Source: Saccharina japonica
Taxonomy: Eukaryota; Sar; Phaeophyceae; Laminariales; Laminariaceae
Assembly: GCA_008828725.1 (NCBI GenBank)
Contig: MEHQ01001944.1
Location: forward strand, 62,001-126,000
DNA: 64,000 bases
Direction of reading: 5' to 3'
Part shown: positions 49,901 to 62,800 of the stretch, one piece after another
Numbering within the stretch: the stretch's first letter is position 1
Layout of the letters: every line of letters begins with the position of its first letter
The notes under the pieces: model-generated
Databases searched by the model: none
Told to the model about the DNA's origin: nothing
The model's input: the letters and a program-made list of their open reading frames with translations, nothing else
Position numbers and translations under genes: made by a program

Positions 49901-52900
49901 CAGTACGTAGGAAGAGGGTCCGTAGAAAGGCACCGCGTTTCAAAATAAAAAAAAGCTGGGAGACCTACCTGTTGCGCGCAAGTATGCCCCAAGCAAACGC
50001 CTCCTGACTTGTCGGTTATATGCATCATTCGTATGCATGCATGCATGCATACCGGCATACATGCGCACCTGTCCCACGCTGGTGATTGTCGGCTTTTTCT
50101 CGAGCTCCTCCACTGTAAAGACGGCCTCAATGTCTGACACCAAATTCTTGTACACCACGAGGGGAGTACCATCTCCCAGAGAACACTCGCTGGGAACGCT
50201 GCTCTGATACCTGTTGGCGCAGGGTAGGGTGGGCCGAGTGGGGCGGGCAGGCAGGAATACGTGTTTTGCACGAAAACGAAAAAACAAAAAACGCCATGTC
50301 TTAACCCCTTTTGTCGCTGCAAAAATGATGATCCGACGCTAAGTCGAAGCATTTCCCCCCCTAAAACGGGGTTTATGTTGGAAAGGAGAGGGGTGACGTG
50401 TTCACCGTGCTGGGTTGCAGAAAACGGTTTGTGCTCGGGAAATCAGTGTGCTCGCGGAAACGAGAAACGCGAGCCTTAAGTGGCCATGCTCGAGTTGCCG
50501 AAAACGATTGTGCTCTCGGGGAAATCACCGCCGGCAGAAGGAGGAAGGCGAATAGCAGAGTCGGTCGGCTTGCCTGTCATTCGTGCCACAGCTAATGTAC
50601 CCCTTTGGGACGGACCCCCTTTAAGGGATATGAAGAATATAAAGGATAGATACCAAAACCATGATAATTTTCAGTGATATCAATCGTCTACAAGCAGCAG
50701 CGTGAAGGCTTATTACGGAGGTCCATATTAAATAGGACCAAATATTGTTAGTAAAAATAGGTAAACATATAGGTTTTGTGTGTACCGTAGATCCTATTTA
50801 CTATGGTCCCCCGTAATAATAGTACGTGCCGGTAGCGACGTGCTGTGCCCTTGCCGTAACGGAGCCCTTGCATTGCAACCATTGTAACTCGGACAACACT
50901 TTTTATCAAGCAATGCCTGCCTGGTTGGTGGTGAAAACCCAACGTGCTGCTCCGTCCCCGCATTGTACAGTAGTAGCCTTTGCCAGTGCTCTTGACCCAC
51001 AAATCGTACCAGATAAAGTACCAAATATGTTACGGTTTTTGTGGTGGTCCGCACTTTTTTTTAGACTGTCCAAAACGCGCGGTGAAGTCGCGCACGGGTC
51101 AAGCCTTAGCCTGGACTAGGGTTGGGGTTTAGGGTTGGGGTTGGGTCGACGGCTTCTCGTGATTTGATTTTTGTTTTTAAACCCAAAAACACGTACGTAA
51201 AACCAGCAAGAAATCATCATATATTTGATACTTTATCTGGTACGATTTGTGGGCCAAGAGCGGTAAAGGCGCCTCGCATTGTAGGGATGCGAGGGTCTAT
51301 GGTCCATACGATTACGGCCATGCATTAATATCGAGTAGACCCCCCCCCCCCCATCCAGGCAGTTGCCGTCGTCGGAATCGTCGGGTTTTTTATCGCCATT
51401 TTTCCCCCTCCGAAGTCGTAAGCCGGGTAATCGGCATGTAGTTGCTGTCGCTCCGCCCCACCCCACCCCGAGCGTACAGCCTCGTTTGTGTAAGTATGCA
51501 TCGTCGAAACGGAAAGGGGGGCCAAGGAACGACAGGAGATGTACCGCCTTCTTCGCGACAGCTCTCGGCACCAGCCAGGACGGCAGACACTTTTGACGCG
51601 GTGCCGTGCTGCGTACACTCGGATGCCTTCGCGACAGCCCTCGGAACATGTGTTACGCCCGGGTGCCGTGTCGGCTATACATTGTAAAGCAGCGGAGGAT
51701 AACCTAGAAGGACGCCAGAGGCGAGCACGAGGGTACTGACAACGACAGGCAGATCAACTAAGACGAAACAAAACAAACACACTTTGGGATGTTTTCTCGT
51801 GCGTAGAGTTCTAGGAAGTGAACGTGCTGCAATTTTGTAGTAACGACGGCGACAAAAAAAAACAAATACGAGCAGCGAACCAACCTCTGTCACACCGCTT
51901 TTTCGTGATGGTGAAATACTAAAATAAAATAAATTGTGCAGCGAACCTAACCTCTTGCACACCGCTGTGAGCTCCGCGTCAGATAGGGCATGGTCGAGCG
52001 TCTTCATCACCCTCGCGAGCTGAGCCTGAGTGCAAGTTCCTGTAAACCGCCGGAGGGTAGCAAGACATCGTTCGGTGCGTAAAAACGAGCACGTGCATTA
52101 TTCTACCCCCACGCGGTCAAATCACATATGAGTCGCGGCGGCGGTTGACACTTCTTATGCGCGGAGAGTAGCGACGGCGCTTGGCGCGTACAAAGGTGTA
52201 CCTCTTCATCACCCTGAAGGGCCACAACCACAACAGAGTCGAGGTGGCTTCTGACCCACGCGGTCAGCCAAAACCGAGTCGCGGTGGCTGGCACTATAAG
52301 GGGGAATTGCCCGCCGCACGTTGGGTGCATCTTCCGCGCGTGCTCTACATAACGATAAGGGGCACGTTAGCCACTTTTGGTTTTGGCAAAAAAACAGCAA
52401 AACTGACTAACGAAGGTCTTCGACGCGTGCTCTACAAAACGATAAGGGGCACGTTAGCCACTTTTTTTTTTGGCAAAAAACAGCAAAACTGATTGACGAA
52501 GGGTCCTCAGCGGACGAACTGCCCAACCATTTATTATACAAGTTAAAAAAAACAAATACAAACATCAGCCGTGTCGAGATCGAGGATTTTTGTATGGTGT
52601 GTTTTATTTATGATACCTACAGCAGGCCATAGGAGTGGCGCGATCGGGCTGCGCTTTCCGTTTTCCCTCAAGGTCGGGCTTGGGGTGAGGTGTATATGTA
52701 GAGCTCCTACTGATGCGCGCTACGTACGGTAGAGAGGCGTCATGTGTTTTGCCTTCTGAGGGTGGTGACTTGAGGAGCTCTATACTAATAGTAAGTCAAG
52801 AACTGATTTTGAAGGGAAAGAAAAAGTGCTACGTACGCGTCGTACGTACCGGGTGGACAATCATCCCATGGCAACGAAAAAAACGAAAACACGAGAATGA

Positions 52901-53762
52901 AATTCCGACGATTTTGGGGGTTGAAGAGGCTTTACCAGGTGATTCCGAAAACGTTTCAGCCAAAAAAAGGTATACCTCTACCTCTGTCGTAGCGCTATGC
53001 TATTAAATAGTGCGTCACCCAAGAAGTGATTTTGAAGGGAAAACAAAAGCGTTTCGTACCCGAATGAACAAAAGTCCCCCGGCCTTGAGTTAAGTATATA
53101 ACGAAAAATATTGCAATACGACAAATAATGAAATTCCGACGATTTTGGGGTTAAGGAGCCTTTACTAGGTCATTCCGAAAACGTTTCAGCCAAAAAAAGG
53201 TATACGTCTACCTCTATCGTAGTACACGGCCTGATACTATAACCAAGCGAGGGACCTCGGAAAAAAAAGGGTACACCCCCCATCCCACAGTAGTCCGTAC
53301 CTATTCCCTTTTTATGCCCGCCATTTCGTTGGTTGCACCCCCCTCAAAATACCGTTTTCTCGAGGTTTTATCTTGTTAGATGCAGTGCTTGTTCACCTCT
53401 GAAAGTAAGGCTTCGTGTTCTTCAAGGCAACTGGCGGGCTCTGTGAACTATGAAGGCCACTTTTTTTTTGTTGAGTACTACTGCTGTACCGCACTAAAAA
53501 AAGAAGAACAACCAACGACCTAAAAGTATGCGACACCACTTTAAGGCATGTTCTTATTTTGGGCTAGCCTCGAATTATTTCGTAAGGCAGCATAGGGTGG
53601 GTTTTACTCAAAATTTTAGAAGGGGAAAAATGGTCACATTATTATCTTCGTCCACAATTTCCAGCCAGGAATTCTTAAGTCCTACAGTTAGTGCTGTTGT
53701 GTACTAATGTGCTACGGGCACGGGTAGTCTATACGACGCTCTCTTTAGTTTTGTTCAATCAA

Positions 53763-53803
<41 letters not shown>

Positions 53804-56800
53804 ACCATGCTGGAGGCGGTCGAAGTCCTTGAAAAGGTCGACGATACGCACCCTCTCTCGCGCGGTTCTCCGCCTCACGTCGCGAAGCACGGCGTCGCAG
53901 TCGCGGGCCTGGCTGCACCCGACACCCCCCCTTCCCATCAGCGCGTCCGACGTCAGCGACGCAGCAGACTTGAGGCCCGTCGGTTTTTCCGTCGGCTTTC
54001 CCTGCGCCTCGGCCCCGCCCGCTTGCGCCTTTCGTTACGATACAAGGCACAGTTTTCGCATATAGATAAAGGGGAGGGGTGTACTTCATTTTCATGCATG
54101 GCCGTAATCGTATGACCATACGTAGACCCTCGCATCCCTACAATGCCGGGACGGAGCACGTTGGGTTTTCACCAACCAGGGGGACATTGCTTGCGCCAAG
54201 CGCGAAGCGCCGTGAGGTATTGGGCGAGTCGCATGGAGGGTGAGCTGCATCCTGCTAAGAACCGCCTCTGAGGCTAACTTGCATATGAACGACAGCTTCA
54301 ATGAGTTAATTTAATTTCTGGTGTGGTCACTTCCGGAGACAGCAATGGGTTTTACTATGTAACTGCCTCGCGGATGCCTTACCATATTAACACTACGTGA
54401 TGCGACCATTCCCCTTGTGCGGAGCAAAGGTTCTCCACCCCGCACAAATGATCTACTCGACCGCCAGCTTTGGTGACCGCCAAAAAAAAAACGGCACCCT
54501 GGTTGTCTAGCTCACGCAGCGAGTGGCGTGTTTTACAGCGTCGTTGCCAACAGACGCCAACCCAACCTATAAAAATATTATCAATATTTATAGGGGCTAT
54601 ATTTATAGGGGGGGGGGGGGGGTAACATATACCGGTACCCGTATATATTTATTATGACCCCTGGCGCCGTTATTGCAAGGAACCGAGGTGCGCCCATAAG
54701 GTCGTGCGGAATCTGGCGTTGTTACTGCAAGGAACCTTGGTGCTCTTGTAAGACCGCAGAGAACTCAACAAAATATTTATTACCCGTCGTTGGCGCTGTT
54801 GTTGCAAGAAACCGAAATGCTCTTATAGTTATAAAATCGTTAGGGACCTGGAATAGCATTTTATGACCAGGCGTTGTTTTTTTTAAGGAGCCGAGACTCC
54901 CATAAGACCGTTAGGGACCGGGTACAACATTTCATCACCTGGCATTGTTACCGCAAGGAACCGAAATGCTCTCATAAGACCGTTCGGAAACTGGTAAAAC
55001 TATTATCTGACCTCGGGGCGTTGTTATTGCGAAGAAACCGGGATCCACCGGCGATCACTCTTTCCCCGTATGATCGAAACTGAGTTTAATTCGATTCAGA
55101 AGGAATCGAGGCTCCCATCATAAGATCGGTGCATACTGTTGCGTGGGGAAAATAGTACCTGGTAATCAGGACCAACTATTCTTCGTAAAAGTACTCGAAT
55201 ATATAGGTGTTCGTGTATGTGATGGGTTCCGCTTACTATGGTCCCTCGCAATAGGAATCCACTCAGGCAAGCACGTTCTGCCTACGTATCTCTATACACC
55301 CGACTGGATGAGAAGTCTTGTACCACCTCGTATCATGCTGTCCAGAAAATTTAAGGGCTACTATGGTCACAAATATACCAGATACATGCGTGATCAGCGT
55401 TGAAGCTCGTTCATGCTGCACATTTTCGGATGGCAAACGCAAATATGAATACTCAAAAAACGATATTTTTTACATTTCCGGATTGTGAGAGTGGTATTCT
55501 TGTTTGTTTGTTTGTTTGTTTGTTTGTTTTTTTGTTTTTTCACGTGCCTGGTCCCTGCCGAAGACAAAATTGTCAATGTAGGCCTCGGTTTCCGCTTCCA
55601 TGGGCGCGTCGACGTCCTTCAGAAACTCTAGGTAGGCCACAAACCCCTGAAGAGAAAATAGCAGACGGATGCCAGGAAGGAAGGAAGGAAAACATGCCCA
55701 TCCATCACGTCGAGGGAGAACCAAACACCAAACACAAAAAAAAAAGCGTGCACCGGTCAAATTGAGTTTGTTTTTAAACCTACCACGCTGTGGCCAGGAA
55801 CACAAATCGTAACAGAAGAAAGGTTGTTAAGGCGAGGAAAGAGCATCAGAAAAAATTGCCGGTGCTACGATGGAGGCAGCACTTTAGGGCTGAATCGGTT
55901 TCTAAACGATCGGGCTCCTTAGGGGCCATATTCACGAGTACAAAATGAATTAAATTTGGAAAAAAATAAAATTCAAATACGCTTTTCATTGGTCAACACA
56001 CGCACCAGCACCAAAGATTAGGATCTTGGGGTATAATCGTGGGTGGTGGTGCAGGTTCTGACCAATAAAAAGCGGATTTGTTTTTTTTTTTCCAATTGAA
56101 TTTTTCTTTTCTTCGTTAAAACGGGCCCTTAACCCAAATCCGTCGGACTTTCATTCTTGTGACGAAATATTTTTCAGAGTATATACTTCGGTCATGAGAT
56201 TTTTCAACCGGTACGTACGGTAGTAGCACTTTTATTTTGCTCCAATTGTATCATTGTTTTGGTTTTGGTGGGGTAAGACACTCCTTAAGCGAGGAGCTCA
56301 GAAAAAAAACATGACGCATCCCTATCCTGGCATGCGTCCATGCTGTGATATGAGCGGGGGTCAAAATTACCCCCGAAGAAGCGTGGACGTTGTCGCTGTC
56401 ACCCCACCCCTCCGACGCGTGTGCTACGATCGAGGTATATAGCACATTCCGGCTGAAACGTGTTTCTGATCAACAGGGCTCCTTAACCCAACCCAAAATC
56501 GTCTGGGTTTTACGCTTGTGTTGAAAATATGTTCTCGAACATACTTACCACTCTGGGCGGGAATATAAGGATCATTTGTACATCAATATGAATACCAAGC
56601 GGTCCTTATATTCACGCCCAGAGTGGTANGTTGGCCTACGAAGAACCGCTTATGAGGCGGACTTGCATATGGATGACAGCTTCAATGACTCAATTTAATT
56701 TCCGGTGTGGCCACTTCCTGAGACAGCAATGGGAGTACTATGTAACTGCCTCGTGGGTGCTTTACGATAAACACTAATAATACATGATACGACCATTCCC

Positions 56801-59800
56801 CTTGGGCGGAGTAAAGGTTCTCCACCCCGCACAAATGATCTAACTCGACCGCCAGCTGTGAGCCACCCTGGTCGTCTAGTTCATGTAGCGAGCGGCATGT
56901 TTTACTGTGTCGTTGCCAACCGACGCCAACCCAATTTATAAATAATATAGCGGGGGGGAAGCCAGGGGGGAGTATACTAAAACCAACTACTTTGGAGGGC
57001 CATAGTAAATAGGACCAAGTTTTGTTAGTAAAAATAGGAATATATATGTGTAAAGAAGGTAAATATACAGGTTTTGTGTGTAAAGAAGGTCCTATTTACT
57101 AGTATTTACTATGGTCCTTGCCCGTAATCAAACAAAACTTTGAAGCAAAACAAGCACTTTTCGTACATTCGTCTAAAACTCCCACCTCGCTCGTTATGTT
57201 TCCTTATTGTGACATTTTCAAACATGTGGTGTCGTTTTCGTCTTTTTGTCGTTGTGCCCCTCCCTGCCTCATATACTCGCAGCTTTGATATCGTGGGCGA
57301 AATCCAGTATACATATACTACTGTGCTAGACGAAGACAAAACAAAACTGCACGTTTCATCGTCACGATATGTCTGGCCCGGTAACGTCTGGCCAGCAGGG
57401 GCAGCATTGTATTTTCGCGTGTTCTACCAGTCTACCAGCACCATCCGGTGATGTACGTATTCCACTTGGTAGTTACACCCACGCGATAAACCAAAACGAT
57501 GGGAACCATAAAAAAGTCCAATTCTCAAACAAGCACACAGAATAGAACCAAACACGCCTATTTCTCTCTTACGAGCAAACAAACAAACCACGGAATATTC
57601 TCGGAAGGTTCCGTTTCTCTAATAATCCTCTCCTGCATCGTACCTTAAAGGCCGTCTTGAGGGTGATGCTTTCCCGAGTGATCCTGCCCCTCATTTCCAG
57701 GATGATGTTGTCGACATCCCTCGATTCCTTTGCCGATAGTCTGATGTGGGACGGATGATGGATGGACGTGCACGCGAAGTTACGAGACAACAGTTAGTTG
57801 CCCGTGTCACGCCGATGGCGGAAGGTATACGTAGATCCGGTAAGCAGAGAGCGAGAACCTTATGGACAGAGACGCAAGACCTGGGCATTCATACCATGGC
57901 ATACGTAGGACACATCAGATAGACTAGGTAGACCAGGTAGATCAGGTAGATCAGGTAGATCAGGTAGATCAGATAGATCAGATAGATCAGATAGATCAGA
58001 TAGATCAGATAGATCAGGTAGATCAAATTGATCAGATAGATCAGACAGAGCAGATAGATCAGATGGATCAGATGGATCAGATAGATCAGATAGATCGGAT
58101 ATATCAGATTTATTTTCAGTTCATGATCTAGATATTTCAGGGCAGATACATCTATATTATCTACTCACTGCATGTTGAAAAGTCTGATCTTGATCATTAT
58201 TTTGCGAGTGGGGGCCGTATATACACACGACCTGCATGATATACGTATAGAATGTGGCGTAGTTTCGCGACACGAATGCTATGCCATGGTTGGAGTATAG
58301 AACTATAGATCTCCGAGCGTGATGATGATGATGGTGATGTGATTATGATGATTATGATGATGATGATGGTGATGGTGATGATGATGATGATGATGGCGAT
58401 GATGATGACGATGATGATTGATGATGATTATGATGATGATGGTGATGGTGATGATGATGATGATGATGATGCTCTCACATTAGCTCATTACCTGAAATCC
58501 GGCCTGTTGGTCACAAAACAAGCTGTCACAAATAAATGTATCTCGACGGGAGAAAGCAAACGAGCATGCACGAAATAGTGCGCACGGCAATACCAGTACG
58601 TAAGGAAACGATACGGAACGAGCTAATGTGGTGTACCATCCCGTATAACTGTTTTTGTTTTGTCCATCCTATTTGTTATCTTCGCCCTTCTTTTATTTCT
58701 CCTTCCTAGTCGTAACTCAGATCCGGGGTCACAAAGTAGACTCTTCTCCCCCCCCCCCACTACGGTTCATGCCTTGCATTTTTATCGCGAAAACACTCCA
58801 GCTCTTTCTTCCCTCGTCGATTCGCACCAACCAAATAATACCAGCAGCGCGTCTCATAAAGTGTACCAGGAGCTGTAGGCGCTACATACCTGTCGCACAT
58901 GTATAAAGTCTAGGGCTCCGTGGGCTCGTCGCGTCTTTGTTTATTTTACCCGTCAAACACGCAAGAATTACCACGCCCCCCCCCACTCCCTGAGATGCAA
59001 TTATTATGAGCCGAAGTTTCTCGAAACAAAAAGGACACCACAATAAATACCACATATTAATATTCATAGTAAAAAAAACGAGCGATAAGAAAGGCAGGCT
59101 CAGATTTTCCAGGAAATCTAAGAAATATGGGAGTGTCTTTGTACTGAAGATAGTGCAGAAAGCGCCCATTGTAGAATGATGAATCCAGCCTGGACCAGCC
59201 TTCCAATTTCTTATTGTCATTACGTAGGTGTCCTGTACTGTATCATAAGGAGTATGGCGGCTTCTAGAAGCATCTCGTCGAGCGCTTTGTGTAGACGCGT
59301 CTCTTGGCGTTGGCACTCGCTCGGTTCCCGGAAAAAAAACAGCTCGCTGGAAAAACAAAAAACAAAAAATCTACGCCAGAGGGGAGTGGGTTGTCTTGCG
59401 CGTTTTGCATAGTATAATAAGGATATATACGGGTACTACCTTTAACTATTGTTATTTATAGTATTATTGTGTTTGGCATCCCACAATGTGCAGAATGCGG
59501 GCGTCAACATTGATAACTGACAAACATGCCCAGAAACAATATAGGAAAACACAAACATAATGGTTGTTTTGTTTCGTCTCGAGGTGGTTTCTTCCAGCAC
59601 TCTCAGCTGCTAACGTTGTTTGCCCTTGATTTTAATTGTGTTTAAAAAACCATGCGGGAGGTTTACTGTTTTTGGCGTGCGTATATACGTTTGGTCCACA
59701 ACTCTCTGGGCTCGTCTCTCTCCCTTGTTCACCTTATTCATTACTTTTTGAAAACTCTTCTGATCGGGTCATGATTTTTGACTCGCGGGTCGGGTCAATA

Positions 59801-62800
59801 ACTTTTCAAAATATCACGGGGTCGGGTCGGGTCGGGTCCGATCGGGTTATAGGGGGTTTTCAAGCTCTCGTGGGTTGGGTCGGCTCACCCTTCCCCGACC
59901 CGACCCGACCTGACCCACGAAGCTCTACCCGACCCGTGGGACAGCCGTGAAATCGTTTGGATGGTTCGTGCCGAGCTATTATACGAACGCGAAACTATAT
60001 TTTACCTGGCGCAAGCCATGACCCCGCCACCTCCTGGCCTTGTTCCGGCCGCGTCCGAAGCGGAGGCTCGTTTCCGGACCGCAACGACCCGCCGGCAGAT
60101 CTGCCTCGCGAACAGTGCTATATTCACTTGGACACTTCCCTGCCGAGTAGAGGAAGGAGCGCACAAAAAACAAAAATATAAATAGAAGTGAAGCCAGGTA
60201 CCGTGTATGGTTAACTTTTTGTAGTCGGCTACGTGGTTCGAAAAGGCCGGTTTCCGATTGGAGACACAAGCGGGCTTTTCCTTATACTGTTGAAAAATGG
60301 CTTTTTCGACCCCAACGAGTTTTTCGATTGAGAAATCCAATCCACGAGTCCCGCCGAAAAACTGTTTTTTTTAAGCTTGCCGCATTTCTCTCCACCCCTC
60401 CAAACACACGGTCACACCACCCAGCGGCAACATAAACACCTCTCCGATGCTGGTTGACTGCTCTACTGCTGCTTCTGCTCTCTGCTGCTGCTGCTGCTGC
60501 TGCTGCTGCTCGCAGCGCAGCACCTCCTAGAACCCGCGAGCAGGGGACACGGAGGGAGTAGTTTTCAACTATCGTATCAACCGACCCCAGGAAGAGCACA
60601 AAAAACTGCAAAATCGATCCGATTGACGATGGGGAAGGCATACTGACTGCGAGGTATACACCAGTCTGTCCTACAACCTAAGTTCGTCTTTGCCACCTCG
60701 AGTATCTATGCCACAGAGTGCCCGAAAACTACCATACGTTTTGGGGCAGACTGGTGCCGGTGTATTGTTTAAGCCGTCAAGTGCTGCCTGAAAGTGAAAC
60801 GATAGACGCGGACCCCTCTCTGAATACTGACCGATAGCTGCTAAAAACAAGGTAACACTTGAAAACAAAAACGAAAATATATTGTCTGTCTCACCTTCCC
60901 CGAATAATGACCGGCAGACACCAAGTATCGATCGGCCAAGGATTCGGCCTGTCCTTCGGTGAAGTGCGTTCGCCACAGGCCCCTCAAGAGCTGCTTGAAC
61001 CGCTCGCGCGAGCAAAGGCCCACCCCACCCGACCCCGGGTGCTTGCCGCCCGCAGCGTTCCCTCCCGCGGCGGCGCTGAAATAATCCATCACCTTTTATA
61101 TTCAGTGCCGGGGGGGAAAAAAACGATTATCGCATTTGTTTTGCTTTGTTAAATCTTTAGATGTTTGCCATCTGACAATGAGCACAGGGTGAGTGTGTGA
61201 GTGCAATCACAAAAAAATGAAGAAGACGACGACGACGACTCAAAGAAAACAGGAGGGGGGGAAGGAAGACGAACCGAACTGAAAAGCTACTTAATGCCTG
61301 GTAATAATATTCCGGGGGGGGACGATAGCAATCAGAACCAATATGGTGCGGGATAGCTAGGTTTTGGTGGTTCTTCGCGGGTTCTGATTACTGCATGTTA
61401 TGTATGCCCCCTCCGTCATAGTAAAACAGCGACAACCAACAACTACTGCTTGATGAAAAAAAAAAAAAGGAAAACAACAAAAAACAAAAAACCAAAACAA
61501 AACAACCCCCCCCCTGACTCTTTTACCGCACTAGAGCATTCTATATCTCGGACAGGTAATCGATTCCCATTTCATGATATACGGTTTTCAAGGCAGATCC
61601 AATATTCCTGATAGGTGTGACCCATTACAGGGTGGGCTAATGTAGTAAATAGGACCTACGGTACACACAAAGACCTACATAAATACCTATCTATACTATT
61701 AATAACAATATTTGGTCTTATTTACGGATGGTCCTCGGTAATAGCAGTATCGAACGAATATTCCTGCGTCCCTTGCCTTTCCTGGGGCACGTGTGTGTGT
61801 GTGTCGCGTCTGTCGTGCGTGTGTGTTTGTACCTTAACATCGGTGACTCTACCCGTCGAAATCCAGCACACACAGCAGCCTAATGTGTGCAATATTGCGG
61901 TGGACCATAGTAAATAGGACCTACGGTACACACAAACACCTATATATGTCCTTATTTTTGCCACCAACATTTGGTCCTATTTACTATGGTCCTCCGTAAT
62001 AGCTCGTGTTGACGGGTGGGAGCCGTACGTATAATCTGCATGATCTGGTACATACTGGTACACATTTACTGTGTTGGGTCTGTCCTCTACGCAGATCCCG
62101 CACAACACCTCATGGCGTATGCCTGTCTTAGATGTGACACCGTTATATCTATCTGGCCGAGTTGTGACAACATTCGATTCGGTTGCCCTATCCAATAGCG
62201 TGTAGAGGGGAGCGGAGGGCTCCAGACTATCGGTTTTTGACTGACTTTGGTCGCTTTGCGGACCCTTCGGGTTCCACTTTTATTTCAGTATACCTTTTTG
62301 GGGTAAGTTAGCCTGTGGCCACGGGAATCGACCGCGTCAAGTGTTGGATTAGTACGGACAGATGGATGTACTGGATAGAGAGACCGGCACGGCTTTTAAT
62401 GTGAAGACAACAACAACAACAACAATCCAATCCAATCGAGCCGTGAATGCTGAGATACTCGTGCATTCCACAAAAATGAACACAAAAGTGTTTTCCTTCT
62501 TTTGGGGTGGAATGTTTCTGAGTGATCAACGTTGAAAATCATGCTACGTACACATGGTCAGATGGCAAGGACAATAATAATAATAGAAAATATCTACCGT
62601 AGAATATATCACCCAAGATAACACCCGTTGCTGGCATAATGCTTCCGAGCCGATTTTCTCCATAAACGAGCGGTACCTGCCGGCGGGCGGAGGGGGGGGG
62701 TGCTCATGGCATACCACAACAGTGCGGTAGGGGAGAGAGCAATGACACGGTAGGGACATTATTCATGCCTTTACAGTGCGGTAGGGGGGTGGGGGGTGCT

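Noticed and set aside
49289..49943. Long open frames on both strands encoding repeats such as YTLGVPGYLPG
   Set aside because: They arise from the 31-bp minisatellite, whose near-palindromic units keep several frames open; no gene context.
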